Part shown: piece after piece, positions 19,501-28,164 of the stretch
Layout of the letters: the number at the start of each line of letters is the position of its first letter
Numbering within the stretch: the first letter of the stretch is position 1
Source: Bacteroidetes bacterium GWA2_40_15
GTDB taxonomy: Bacteria > Bacteroidota > Bacteroidia > Bacteroidales > VadinHA17
DNA length: 64,000 bases
NCBI GenBank assembly: GCA_001768195.1
Contig: MENI01000088.1
Coordinates: 43,846-107,845 of the forward strand
Direction of reading: 5' to 3'
Notes under the pieces: generated by a model
The model's input: the letters and a program-made list of their open reading frames with translations, nothing else
What the model was told of the DNA's origin: nothing
Database searches by the model: none
Position numbers and translations under genes: made by a program

Positions 19501-19666
19501 CGATGGTGGTTCCCTGAATTGTAACGTTAACACCCGGCAGAGGTCCCTCTTCTTCAGTGGAAATAGTACCGGTTACGGTCCTTTCCTGCGCGAAAATAAA
19601 GCCAGAGGTAAAGACCATGCTCAATACAAACAGCGCTATGCGCCGCCAAATGCTAGTGATTTGCAT
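16529..19666 (-). CDS. susC-like: SusC/RagA-family TonB-linked outer-membrane transporter
   Basis: This is a 1045-residue transporter of normal length. It has a signal peptide (about 1-26, GFIFAQ), a carboxypeptidase-regulatory-like domain (about 30-110; GPLPGVNVTIQGT, GTDGTYSLKVPG), a TonB-box region (LSEVVVTGY), a plug (about 125-230; VRIRGFSSFENNDPLYIVDG, DAGAASIYGSRASNGVI) and a C-terminal barrel ending GINVSF. It imports oligosaccharides together with the SusD encoded 19 bases downstream, powered by TonB-ExbBD. The 317-base upstream region holds phased TGTTAA repeats that may be regulatory. No dedicated SusR, HTCS or ECF regulator is next to it in the window. Confidence 0.95.
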   Translation of the reverse strand: MQITSIWRRIALFVLSMVFTSGFIFAQERTVTGTISTEEEGPLPGVNVTIQGTTIGAITGTDGTYSLKVPGPSAVLVFSSIGYLTQQVTVGTQNTIDIVLVSDVLALSEVVVTGYTAQRRRDLTGSIATVEPAKLVAVPTGNVSNSLQGRTAGVTVVGDGRPGETSKVRIRGFSSFENNDPLYIVDGVPTQDISSLNPNDIESISVLKDAGAASIYGSRASNGVIIVSTKRGSKGTKVTYSMYYGTQSPGDGPDNLLDAQGYADLQWLVYKNDGTSETHPFYGPSSATSPTLPAWAGNTNWYKAITRSASIQNHDITLSGGTDKAKYFAGIGVFKQEGIVIYTDANKYTGRFNSEFTFLKDRIKVGENLTFAYRTGHGVGNLDEGSPIQQAAYRSQPIIPVIMTVAVPDGLSHAFIPGDWGGTGIKPRLGQAENVVAARTRGKDNNNWGMRLIGSGYVDIKLMQGLNFKSTLGGTFNNGYWMSYDYKTYERSENNSTQTFSEGAWYGSDWVLTNQLTLDKTFGQHKILAVVGYEAAKYGVGRSVSGQRGGYFSDEVLYRTLNNGATLLNANSNLNTPTSLVSQFARADYSFMDKYMLSATVRRDGSSRFGPDTRYGVFPSVSAGWRISDEAFFEGVSFISEMKIRGSWGQMGNQLAVSPQNQFFSYGGDQGSSFYDINGTMTGSEQGFRPTRIGNPNAKWETNETTDIGFDAGILDNKITLKFDLYQKKTKDLLYRVELPGTSGAAEAPYVNIAAMTNKGIDIELAYREKFGDLGFDASAVLTTYSNNIDKIAEGIPFFDAGNQTNTANRINGVPSRNEVGHPMSAFFGYKVLGLFQNTSEVTSSPTQSGAEPGFFKFQDSDGDGTITPEDRIYIGDPNPKFTYGVNLTFTYKNFDLTSFIYGSQGNDIFNWNAWWIDFWPSFQGQKSTDLLYNSWTPTNTGAKVPKASNKSNFSTNNEINSYYIEDGSFLRLKNLQLGYTIPESVTNKVDIQSLRVYVQGVNLLTATKYSGLDPELGGWDTSFGIDAGNYPLVKQFLFGINVSF

Positions 19667-19983
19667 AGTTTGTTTTTTAGGTTAGTTTAGTTAATCAAAA
19701 TATATTAGTCATTTTCATATTATTCAGAATCAGAAACCACTCACCTGAACTATCAATACTTATGCCCATCCGTTTAAATTTTATCAGGTTTGAAAAAAGA
19801 CATTGTTAATGCAATGTTAAAGTTATGTTAAAAAAAATTAACAACCAAATATTTAAAAAAAAACTGATAAAAATCATATATTGCTTATTACAGGTAAGAT
19901 TTAAACTTACAATATCCTTGACAGTTCTGCCTGGAATCATACTTTTCAGTTTCATTAAGCAGCCTTATGTTCCACAAAAAAAT
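19667..19983. promoter_or_regulatory. susC upstream region with phased TGTTAA repeats
   Basis: This 317-base gap lies between the susC start and the end of the PQQ-propeller gene. It is AT-rich and holds no credible gene. TGTTAA occurs at 19804-19809, 19815-19820 and 19826-19831, so three copies are phased at 11 bases, and an inverted copy TTAACA lies at 19838-19843. On the minus strand a TATATTTTG near 19696-19704 is one base longer than the usual TAnnTTTG -7 element. A regulator binding site upstream of susC is possible; chance in AT-rich DNA is the alternative. Confidence 0.35.
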
Positions 19984-21234
19984 TTACATTTTACCATTAA
20001 CACTGATGCAAAACAGGTGCTGATAACCTCGCAGGTAAATTTTACCATTGCTTATAGCCGGTGATGCAAACATTTTCTCACCAATAGAATTTTTAGCTAC
20101 ATATTCGAATCTGGGACCAGGTTTTATTACAGTTATAACACCATTGTCATTTGGCATGTAAACCAGGCCATTGGCCAGAACCGGGGAGGGATATTGTATA
20201 CCGAGATCTTCGATCCATGCGATCTTGCCTGTAGCTACGTCTATGCAGTGTACCTTCCCGGTGGTCATCGTTGAAAAGAGATAATCATCAGTACAAACCG
20301 GCGAGGGTACATAATATGCGCCATCCCTGGTTTGCCAGGCAACATGACTTTTGGTAACATCACCCTTGCCATCAGGTTTAACTGCAACCAGGATACGGAT
20401 CGGCCAGGCACTGCTGACCAGAACTAATCCGTTCTTTTCATTGTAGACGGGACTGGAAGTAAAGTCTTCAGAAGGACCGCTTACGAACCAGTATTTTGAG
20501 CCATCGGAAGGATTATATGATGCAATCTCCCTGTTGCCACAAAATATCAGCTGTGTTTTCCCTGCAGCTTTCCTGATAATAGGTGTGCTGAAACTGTGAG
20601 CCGGTTTATCATGTGAAACTTTCCAGATTATCTTCCCATTTGCTTTACTAAGGGCAGCAACAAAAGAATCCCCCTGGCTATCACCATTGATTATCACTTT
20701 ATCTTCAAAAAGTACAGGAGAACAACTGTAACCATGAGGACTTTCAAATTTTCCTGGACGACTTAGCCAGATCTGTTTTCCGTTAAAGTCGTAGGCTGCG
20801 ACCACAACATCCTTACCATCTAAAAAAGAGACATATACGTTGCTACCATCTGTAGCGGGAGTACCTGATGCAAAGCTGTTGTTTTCATGTTTCTTTTCGA
20901 AAGGATTTTTGAGGACAGTTTTCTGCCATAGGAGTTTGCCGTTTTTAGAATCATAGCAAAGCAGGACTTTTTCCTGCTTTTCAGGAAAAGCGGTAGTAAG
21001 GAAAATTATATCTTTCCATATGACAGGTGAAGAATATCCTTTCCCCGGAACCGGTATCTTCCATACTACATTGGTGATCGAATCCCACTTTACCGGTAAA
21101 TTGGTTTCGATACTTGTTCCGTCACCGTTGGGACCTCGCCAGCAAGGCCAGTTCTGAGCTTGTGCAACACAAACAGAAACAAAGTTCATAACAATAAAGA
21201 AGAGTATCAAAATCAACCATCTGCTGTTTTTCAT
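19984..21234 (-). CDS. PQQ-type beta-propeller protein (BamB-like fold), exported
   Basis: This is a 416-residue protein with a signal peptide (about 1-25, VCVAQAQ) and an eight-bladed quinoprotein-like propeller. Blades show repeated patterns such as VVWKIPVPGKGYSSPVIW, NGKLLWQ, GKIIWKVSHD and GKIAWIEDLG. The WPCWRGPNGDG opening is typical of secreted PQQ-like repeat proteins in Planctomycetes and Bacteroidota. No catalytic site for a PQQ dehydrogenase was recognised, so an enzyme role is doubtful. The start at 21234 puts the signal at the N-terminus; an in-frame ATG at 21276 would add 14 residues. Function unknown. Confidence 0.8.
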   Translation of the reverse strand: MKNSRWLILILFFIVMNFVSVCVAQAQNWPCWRGPNGDGTSIETNLPVKWDSITNVVWKIPVPGKGYSSPVIWKDIIFLTTAFPEKQEKVLLCYDSKNGKLLWQKTVLKNPFEKKHENNSFASGTPATDGSNVYVSFLDGKDVVVAAYDFNGKQIWLSRPGKFESPHGYSCSPVLFEDKVIINGDSQGDSFVAALSKANGKIIWKVSHDKPAHSFSTPIIRKAAGKTQLIFCGNREIASYNPSDGSKYWFVSGPSEDFTSSPVYNEKNGLVLVSSAWPIRILVAVKPDGKGDVTKSHVAWQTRDGAYYVPSPVCTDDYLFSTMTTGKVHCIDVATGKIAWIEDLGIQYPSPVLANGLVYMPNDNGVITVIKPGPRFEYVAKNSIGEKMFASPAISNGKIYLRGYQHLFCISVNGKM

Positions 21235-21294
21235 TATATTCGTGTATTTGGTAAAACAAATTACGATTATTCTCAAATTTAGTAAAAATATCTT

Positions 21295-21972
21295 TTGTTT
21301 ATAAACCTGCCAGGCGCGCTTCTGTTCTTTATAGCTTTATTATTTATCGGTTTATTGCCTGTCCCGGTGCTCTATGCATTTTCGGATCTGTTAAGGTTAG
21401 TTGTTTACAGGATTGTAGGTTACCGCAGGGATGTTGTTAAGAAAAACCTTGAAAGTTCATTTCCGGGTATTTCGGATAAAGAACAAAGGCGGCTTACACA
21501 TCTTTTCTACAAAAACCTTACGGATATTTTATTAGAGGGGATATGGGCATTCACCATTTCACGGAAACAGATAATAAATCGTTATCAGATACTAAACCCG
21601 GAAGTCATTAAACCGTTCTCCGATTCCGGGCAAAGCATTATAGGAGTGACCGGCCATTATGCAAATTGGGAGTGGGGAAGTCTGTCGGCCAGTCTGCAAA
21701 CCGATTTTAATGTAGTCGCCTTCTATAAACCCATAAACAACAAATATATAGATAAATATGTCCGCTGGAGCCGCTCCCGTTTTGGTACAACCCTGGCAGC
21801 AATAAATGAAACCTCACTGACATTTGAAAGAAATAAGGATACTAAAACTCTTTTTCTGATGGCTGCAGATCAGGGAATGCCTGCAAAATTCAGTGAAAAA
21901 GCGTACTGGATTCATTTTCTGAATCACAATATACCATTCCTGCATGGGATGGAGAAACATGCCCGGATGTGA
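21295..21972 (+). CDS. LpxL/HtrB-type lysophospholipid acyltransferase, C-terminally truncated
   Basis: This 225-residue protein matches the lipid A late-acyltransferase family. It has an N-terminal membrane helix, VVKKNLESSFPGIS, then the catalytic HX4E box in TGHYANWEWG, and the AADQGMP block. Family members are usually about 290-300 residues; this one stops at HGMEKHARM, just where the C-terminal third should begin, so roughly 70 residues are missing. The downstream bases do not resume the family sequence in another frame, so a deletion is more likely than a simple frameshift. The start is a TTG at 21295. It could be inactive. The promoter for the next gene lies close behind the stop. Confidence 0.75.
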   Translation: MFINLPGALLFFIALLFIGLLPVPVLYAFSDLLRLVVYRIVGYRRDVVKKNLESSFPGISDKEQRRLTHLFYKNLTDILLEGIWAFTISRKQIINRYQILNPEVIKPFSDSGQSIIGVTGHYANWEWGSLSASLQTDFNVVAFYKPINNKYIDKYVRWSRSRFGTTLAAINETSLTFERNKDTKTLFLMAADQGMPAKFSEKAYWIHFLNHNIPFLHGMEKHARM

Positions 21973-22026
21973 TCAATCAGTCCGGCGTTTACGATACAGA
22001 AGAGTATAATAAATATGAGATTTTTG

Positions 22027-22034
22027 TATATTTG
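22027..22034 (+). promoter_or_regulatory. putative -7 element for the lipocalin-like gene
   Basis: TATATTTG matches TAnnTTTG and lies 28 bases before the ATG at 22063. No convincing -33 TTG box was found at the proper distance. Confidence 0.3.
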
Positions 22035-22062
22035 AACGGATAATACAAGAAATGTAATAATT

Positions 22063-22431
22063 ATGAAAAAGACTATTTTCTATCTCACTGCCTGTATGGT
22101 GATTTCTTTTATGGCAGTATCGTGTGAGGTTACCGAAGAAGAATCCTTCGATCAGTCCCTGCTGACAGGGAAATGGAAATCAGGGACCTTATTTTATAAA
22201 TATCTGGCTGATGGAACAGGGGGTACCTGGGACACATCTGATGATGTCACAGAAGCAGAGGCGCAGGCGTTTACCTGGACTCTGGTGAAGTCTGAGCTGA
22301 CACACATTCATCTGCTTGAAATCGGAGGCTCAGTCCCCAAAATTTATACTGTAACTGAGCTGACTGCAACATCATTGAAATACGAGGATGATTTTGGTGT
22401 AAAATTTGCTTTTACCAGGGTCAGCATATAA
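22063..22431 (+). CDS. small lipocalin-like lipoprotein
   Basis: This 122-residue protein has a lipoprotein signal (SFMAVSC, Cys21), then LLTGKWKSGTLFYKYLADGTG, the opening strand pattern of small lipocalin-like domains (G-K-W near the N-terminus), and alternating beta strands to YEDDFGVKFAFTR. These domains form a small barrel in the periplasm or outer membrane; ligand unknown. It stands alone on the plus strand between the truncated acyltransferase and the AsmA gene. Confidence 0.65.
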   Translation: MKKTIFYLTACMVISFMAVSCEVTEEESFDQSLLTGKWKSGTLFYKYLADGTGGTWDTSDDVTEAEAQAFTWTLVKSELTHIHLLEIGGSVPKIYTVTELTATSLKYEDDFGVKFAFTRVSI

Positions 22432-22479
22432 AGATAAAACCCTCGCTGTTATATATTTACCAGGGGCAAATATTTTACC

Positions 22480-25467
22480 ATGAAAAAACTTGGAAAAATT
22501 TTTCTGATCACACTCCTATCGCTGTTTACAGTTCTGACCATAACAATATGTATTGTATTATTCATAGTTTTCACACCGGAAAGGTTTACGCCTGTTGTAC
22601 GCAGCCAGGTTGATAAATTCATCACCTGTCAGTCAGAAATAGGGTATGTTGAACTCACCTTCTTCAGCACTTTCCCGGAATTCGGACTAAAGATCAGGAA
22701 TTTTGCATTAATTAATCCTGTTGCCGGGTCACCGGGTGACACCCTTGTAAGAGTGGATGAACTCGTATGCATTGTTGATGCTTCAGCATGGTGGAAAAGG
22801 AATGAGATCATTCTGAAAGGGCTGGAACTCACCGGCGGTTCTGTTAATGTTTTTACCGACAGCCTTGGAAAAACAAACTATGATATTTTTGTAACAGACA
22901 CTATAACTTCAGCTGCTGCAGAGACGGATTCGCCATTACCTGCAATTGATATCAGGAATATCGGGCTTGATGATATCAACCTTAATTACATAGATCTGGC
23001 CTTAAAAATCAACTCCTCCATCTCCGGTCTTTCGGCTGACATTAAAGCAAATATCACAAACGATAACATCAACAGTGAGATCAATGTGAAAAAAGCTCTG
23101 GTCTCATTTGAATATGACGGCGAGAAGTATCTTCAGCAAGCTTTGGTAAAGCTTGATATTCCTGTCGATGTGATAATGTCACGCCAGTTTATCAGACTTG
23201 ATAACGCAACAGTCTCAATAAATGATCTGGAACTATTCCTCAACGGATCAGCGGAAAGCGACACAATCAATAAGGATATAATTACCGATATTAATTATAA
23301 GTTTTCTTCATGGCAGATCATGGATATAGTTGGCATGGTGCCGGAATCATTCAGCTCATATTTCAAGGATATTGATGCTGACGGACTACTTTCATCCCGG
23401 GGGAATATTAAAGGTATCCTGAATGACTCTTTAATGCCAATTATGGATATCAGGCTTCAGATGGAAAAAGGTAAATTAAAATATGCCGGATTTCCTCTGC
23501 CCGTGAATGATATTGAAGGTGATATTGCAATCTATACTGATCTGAAAACCGATGCCTTTTCATATGTTAACATTAAAGGTTTCAGTGCTAAAACACCCCG
23601 GTCTTCATTCAGTATTGAAGGATTGGTCAACCATCTGTTTACAGATATTTACTGCAATCTTACAACAACTTCCGCACTTACCCTTGATGAGTTTAATCAG
23701 ATGATACCTGACAGTTTGAAGATCAACATGAAAGGTAAGATGACAGGAAAGGTTAAATCAGCCTTTTCTATGAGCCAGATTGAAAAGATGCAGATTGAAA
23801 AAATGAAGTTGTCAGGTTCGCTGACTCTCTCAGGTTTTGATGTAACCTATGACAGCATATCCCTTAAAACTGACCTGTCGAAAATTGACTTTGCCTTACC
23901 TAACCATAAAGCATCATCAAATAACACAAAATTTGCTTCTGCCACAATCCTGATGGACAATATCGATGCATCAAAACTGGCCGTTTACAGTGCTTCTCTT
24001 CAAAATGCATCTGTCACTTTCGAAACATCCGACGCAAGAGACACTACGAGGATTCCTGATCTGATTTGTTCTTTTAAGATGGATTCACTGTCAGCAGTAA
24101 TGGATACCATAAGTATTTCAATTGGAAAGCCATCCGGCAAATTATTGGTTTCACCCAGACCGGGAAATCCTGATCAGCCGCAAATAAATCTGGATTACAG
24201 CAGTGAACAGATAAATTCAATGGCAGGGAAGAGCACTCTGGCAGTTAATAATATCAGATTTGATACTGAAATACTGAATGACAATACGCAAAAGGATATC
24301 TTTCTGCAATGGATGGCAAAGGGGTCTTTGGACCTGAACCAGGGAATAATAAACATGGACGGACTCTCATACCCCATTGAGATTCCTGCAATAAAGATGA
24401 ATTTCGACCCTGAAACATTCAAAATTCTCGAGAGTAAAATTGAAATTGACAAATCTGACTTTCAGCTCACCGGTAATATGAATAACATTCTATCCTATTT
24501 CAGGGGTGACTCGATTTTGAGAGGCGACTTCAGTTTTGTTTCAAATACAACTGATATTGATCAGTTAATGGCTCTGACAAATGGCATCGGGCAAAAAGAT
24601 TCAACAATTACAGATAAAGCTGAATATCAGGATGCTGACACTTCTTACACCGGCCCATATATTGTCCCCAAAGGTGTAGACTTGTTCCTCACAACAAATA
24701 TTAAGAAGGCTACCATGGGAATTGATACGGCAACAAATATAATTGGCAGCGTACAGGTCCATGATGGCATCCTGGTGCTTGATGGCCTCTCCTTTAGTAC
24801 TCCGGCAGCCAGAATGCAACTTACAGCCATGTATCGTACACCAAGAAAGAATCATCTGTATCTTGGACTTGATTATCACATGCTCGATATCGAGATCAGC
24901 GAATTATTAAAAATGATCCCGGATATTGATACTCTGATGCCTATGCTCAGGTCATTCAGCGGGAAAGGCGAATTTCACATAGCAGTTGAGACATATCTGG
25001 ATTCAATGTATAACCTCAAGAAATCGACATTGCGAGGCGCTTCGTCTATTAAAGGCAATGATCTGGTCCTGATGGACGGGGAGACTTTCGGCGAAATAGC
25101 CAAAACCCTCAAGTTCAATAAATCTACCGAGAACAGGGTTGATTCATTATCTGCCGAATTCACAATCTTCCGCAACGAAATAGATATTTACCCGTTCCTT
25201 ATCGTTATGGATAAGTACAAGGCTGTTATTGGAGGCCGTCACAATTTCGACATGAGTTTCGATTACCATATTTCGGTGGTGGATAATCCGTTACCCATAA
25301 AATTAGGAGTCGATGTAAAGGGCAATGAGGATGATTTATCGTATAAACTGGCTAAATGCAGGTATGCGGAGTTTTACCGCCCTGCATCCAGAAGGGTGGT
25401 TGAAAACAAACAACTGGAGCTGAGGACTCTGATCCGTGAAGCACTTACTCAAAAGGTGACGAAATAG
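22480..25467 (+). CDS. AsmA-family envelope protein
   Basis: This is a 995-residue protein with one N-terminal inner-membrane segment (about 8-31) and a long beta-rich periplasmic part, as in AsmA/YhdP-type proteins thought to help move phospholipids or support outer-membrane assembly. The N-terminal VRSQVDKFITCQSEIGYVEL with FPEFGLKIRNFAL is the AsmA opening. The C-terminal region (SGKGEFHIAVE, ASSIKGNDLVLMDGETFGEIAKTL) is the AsmA-like C-terminal block. A coiled, charged insertion (QIEKMQIEKMK) is seen near residue 430. It starts 48 bases after the lipocalin-like gene and converges with the GHL6 gene. Confidence 0.88.
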   Translation: MKKLGKIFLITLLSLFTVLTITICIVLFIVFTPERFTPVVRSQVDKFITCQSEIGYVELTFFSTFPEFGLKIRNFALINPVAGSPGDTLVRVDELVCIVDASAWWKRNEIILKGLELTGGSVNVFTDSLGKTNYDIFVTDTITSAAAETDSPLPAIDIRNIGLDDINLNYIDLALKINSSISGLSADIKANITNDNINSEINVKKALVSFEYDGEKYLQQALVKLDIPVDVIMSRQFIRLDNATVSINDLELFLNGSAESDTINKDIITDINYKFSSWQIMDIVGMVPESFSSYFKDIDADGLLSSRGNIKGILNDSLMPIMDIRLQMEKGKLKYAGFPLPVNDIEGDIAIYTDLKTDAFSYVNIKGFSAKTPRSSFSIEGLVNHLFTDIYCNLTTTSALTLDEFNQMIPDSLKINMKGKMTGKVKSAFSMSQIEKMQIEKMKLSGSLTLSGFDVTYDSISLKTDLSKIDFALPNHKASSNNTKFASATILMDNIDASKLAVYSASLQNASVTFETSDARDTTRIPDLICSFKMDSLSAVMDTISISIGKPSGKLLVSPRPGNPDQPQINLDYSSEQINSMAGKSTLAVNNIRFDTEILNDNTQKDIFLQWMAKGSLDLNQGIINMDGLSYPIEIPAIKMNFDPETFKILESKIEIDKSDFQLTGNMNNILSYFRGDSILRGDFSFVSNTTDIDQLMALTNGIGQKDSTITDKAEYQDADTSYTGPYIVPKGVDLFLTTNIKKATMGIDTATNIIGSVQVHDGILVLDGLSFSTPAARMQLTAMYRTPRKNHLYLGLDYHMLDIEISELLKMIPDIDTLMPMLRSFSGKGEFHIAVETYLDSMYNLKKSTLRGASSIKGNDLVLMDGETFGEIAKTLKFNKSTENRVDSLSAEFTIFRNEIDIYPFLIVMDKYKAVIGGRHNFDMSFDYHISVVDNPLPIKLGVDVKGNEDDLSYKLAKCRYAEFYRPASRRVVENKQLELRTLIREALTQKVTK

Positions 25468-25475
25468 ATAGCAGG

Positions 25476-27605
25476 TTAGTTATAAAGACATACCATCATT
25501 TCAAAATCACCAATCTGTGGTACCAGGCACTCAATCCATCCATCACTTTGCCTGTTAAACTTAAGGCTGAGGCCTGACCGCAAAAGCCTGACCTCCTTAA
25601 CAGGCTTTAAGGGTTTCAGACGAATAGTGGTATTATGAATGGTAACCGGTTCGCGGACTGAATTACCCATAAACCCTGAATGATTGATCATTCCGACCCA
25701 CTCAAAAGCCCCGTTAAGGTTGGCTAAACGGGTCATTTCAATTAACGGAGAAGCATCAGTTTCCAGATCACTCTCAACCTTCAGAAGAGTATTCAATGAT
25801 GCAAGGAATAAAGCCCTGTGAGCATAATTCCCTTTTTTGTTATATTCAGAACCTAACATCCATGGAATAAATACAGTTTTTCCTTTTCCATATGTATAAG
25901 AGATTGCTCCGGGGAAATCAGTAATATCATTTTCGTGATAATAGGTTTTTTCAGCAGGTCCATACATGTTACTGGGAAGGAATCTCATATAACCCTGAGC
26001 ATTCTCCTTAACTTTGCACTTCAGAAATCCTGAATTCATCATCATCAGAGTAAAATCCTTAAACTCTTCCCCGCCAAGCGCCAGTTTATCACTCTCTGTT
26101 ACTTTGAGATAGGTGGCCTGTGACTGAGGAAAAACCTCATAATCAGATTCAACACCAAGTGATTTCAACCTGATCTTATTTATTGGTTTTCCGGTGCTAT
26201 CATTTACAGATGTAGCCCCGGTAACAAATAATTTACCTCCACCCTGAACATAAGAATCAAGCAAACTGACAAGGTTCTCACTCATACCCGGGATATCCGC
26301 AAGGATAAGCACATCATAATCTTCAATTTTTCGAGGAGTTCTGTCGCTTCCCAGCTGCGAAGGAATTATTACATCATACATAATATGCTCTTCGGAAAGC
26401 AATTTCATCATACCCTGGTATTCCCCTCCCGAACCCTGGATAAGGGCAACTTTATTCAGGGCCTGCACATTTGTAAATAATTTTTCATATCTCTTGTGGA
26501 AAGCAAATAATTCATTCACAATTGGGAAAAAAACACGGTCTTCATAATGAACCAGTGTGCCAACAACTACCAGACTGACAGGTGCACCGTGAAGCATATT
26601 CTCAAGCCACCAAGTCCTTAACAGATTTGGCGAGCTGATTATATTCCGGTATCCGATAGCCTGGAATCCCATGATGAGATTTAATGGGGTTCTGTCATTA
26701 TAGGAACCAAGGATCCGTTTAACATTATTTGTTGCATGATAAATATTATCGACTCCAGTCGACATTGATGCCCCCGATTCAGAGGCGATCCATGACGTAC
26801 CAATAGCATTGTAATTATAGATAACGAGGTTTGGATTCTGCTGCTTTATAAAGCCGGTAATTTTATTATAGAGTTCTTCTGATGTTACTCTCTGGAATTG
26901 CCTGTATTCACTGATTCCCGGATCATCATTAAATTTTGGAAGTTTTAGCCCGCTGTAAGCCATAAATCGTTTCCTGCAATTCTCACACTGGCAAATTCCA
27001 TGGTCTGCTCCGGCATAAGTAGGGCCTGTATATCCCATCATATTGAAAAAGATACCATCAAAAGGATAATTCGAAATGGCTTCTTCTAATATCTTAAAAG
27101 CATATTCCTGGTAATAGTCTCCGTTGATACAGGCAGAGTAAAGACCGTTGAAAACCTGAGGCTTCCCATCGGTGCCGACAAACAGCCACTCAGGTTTCCG
27201 TACTGCTATGCTGGAATCCAGCTTACTGAAATCGAACCGTGCGATATATCTTATGCCGTTTTCATGAAATCTATTTATCAGGTTAGCTACAAGATCATCA
27301 GCTCCGATATTGGGATTCTTCCATTGATATGGCAGCTTTGTCTGATAATTAGCTACGATTCCTCCGGTATTGAATAATACTGTATTGGCAGATGCATCAA
27401 TTATCGATTGTACGTATGCATCTCTGTCCATACTGCCTTCAATCTCAGGAAGATTGGTTTGTATCAGTCTGATCGGAGTACGGTTCCACCAGGTTCCGTC
27501 ATAACTACCTGGATCAATTGAAGAAAGCGAAAAATCTTCTGGCTGATTACAGGAGATCAGCATAAGGGAGATCAATCCTGCTATAAAAAATAAACTTGCT
27601 TTCAT
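25476..27605 (-). CDS. GHL6-type glycoside hydrolase-like lipoprotein
   Basis: This is a 709-residue protein with a lipoprotein signal (LMLISC, Cys19). The N-terminal 350 residues look like a TIM barrel of the hypothetical glycosyl hydrolase 6 (GHL6) type: IIDASANTVLFNTGG, IRYIARFDFSKL, YPFDGIFFNMMGY, and a Cys cluster CQCENCRKRF. A beta-galactosidase-trimerisation-like domain follows (about 380-480; YDVLILADIPGMS, GGKLFVTGATS), then a beta domain. No substrate is established for such proteins, and the acidic catalytic residues cannot be assigned by eye. Stands alone on the minus strand. Confidence 0.7.
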   Translation of the reverse strand: MKASLFFIAGLISLMLISCNQPEDFSLSSIDPGSYDGTWWNRTPIRLIQTNLPEIEGSMDRDAYVQSIIDASANTVLFNTGGIVANYQTKLPYQWKNPNIGADDLVANLINRFHENGIRYIARFDFSKLDSSIAVRKPEWLFVGTDGKPQVFNGLYSACINGDYYQEYAFKILEEAISNYPFDGIFFNMMGYTGPTYAGADHGICQCENCRKRFMAYSGLKLPKFNDDPGISEYRQFQRVTSEELYNKITGFIKQQNPNLVIYNYNAIGTSWIASESGASMSTGVDNIYHATNNVKRILGSYNDRTPLNLIMGFQAIGYRNIISSPNLLRTWWLENMLHGAPVSLVVVGTLVHYEDRVFFPIVNELFAFHKRYEKLFTNVQALNKVALIQGSGGEYQGMMKLLSEEHIMYDVIIPSQLGSDRTPRKIEDYDVLILADIPGMSENLVSLLDSYVQGGGKLFVTGATSVNDSTGKPINKIRLKSLGVESDYEVFPQSQATYLKVTESDKLALGGEEFKDFTLMMMNSGFLKCKVKENAQGYMRFLPSNMYGPAEKTYYHENDITDFPGAISYTYGKGKTVFIPWMLGSEYNKKGNYAHRALFLASLNTLLKVESDLETDASPLIEMTRLANLNGAFEWVGMINHSGFMGNSVREPVTIHNTTIRLKPLKPVKEVRLLRSGLSLKFNRQSDGWIECLVPQIGDFEMMVCLYN

Positions 27606-28164
27606 AAAGTGGTATTTTCTTACAATATGGAAATGAAAGTTTTAATAATGAGTATCGGTTATCAATAATGGAATAAAGACTATTGATTTTGGGATAATCC
27701 CCTTTTAATTTAGTTTCATTAAGAAAGCGGGAGATTCCTCATTCATCCTCCTTTGTCGGATTCATTCGGAATGACAGTTTTCTTTATTTTATTGGGGGGG
27801 GGGTGGAGCAGAGAGCGGGCAGTGCCCGCTCTCTGCTCCACCCCCAGTGACCACACAGCACTATGTCATCCCGAGTACGCCATCTGGCGGACGAGGGATC
27901 TCCTACTCCCAAAACTGACTTCTTCATTTGTATTTCTTGGTCGATATTCGATTTCCTATTGAATTATTCTTCAAACCAGATACTCATAATATTTTACAAT
28001 CATCAATATACTTAAAAAAAAGAAACTAAACCATTCTCCCAATGTATTGTTATCTTTATAAATATTTGCTCTTAATATGTTCACAAATTCGCAGATTTGA
28101 TTGCTGCTATTTAGTTGATTAAAATAGGTTATTGAGCATAAAGAATTAAAACGATAACATTAAA
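27606..28164. other. 559-base intergenic region
   Basis: This gap lies between the divergent GHL6 and SDR genes. It holds a composite palindromic repeat (27727-27910, listed separately). The remainder is AT-rich without a credible gene and must carry the promoters of both flanking genes. A 69-codon open frame crosses the repeat and is not regarded as real. Confidence 0.6.
27727..27910. repeat. composite REP/BIME-like palindromic element
   Basis: Two related arms flank a large hairpin. The left arm (27727-27775) read on the minus strand and the right arm (27864-27910) read on the plus strand both run TGTCATYCCGA...GAGGRATCTCC; the outer 11-mers and inner 11-mers each match at 10 of 11 positions. 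Between them, 27799-27821 and 27823-27845 form a perfect 23-base inverted repeat around a single G, bounded by a ten-G run on one side. The right arm contains a nested CGCCA-TC-TGGCG hairpin. The motif resembles dispersed intergenic repeats of Bacteroidota. Function (terminator, structural, mobile) unknown. Confidence 0.8.

Noticed and set aside
19825-20064. 79-codon plus-strand frame in the susC upstream gap
   Set aside because: It overlaps the end of the PQQ-propeller gene, is Lys/Ile/Asn-rich as expected from AT-rich DNA, and shows no family pattern.
27753-27962. 69-codon plus-strand frame across the composite palindrome
   Set aside because: Its sequence is the translation of the repeat arms and hairpin, so it is not a gene.
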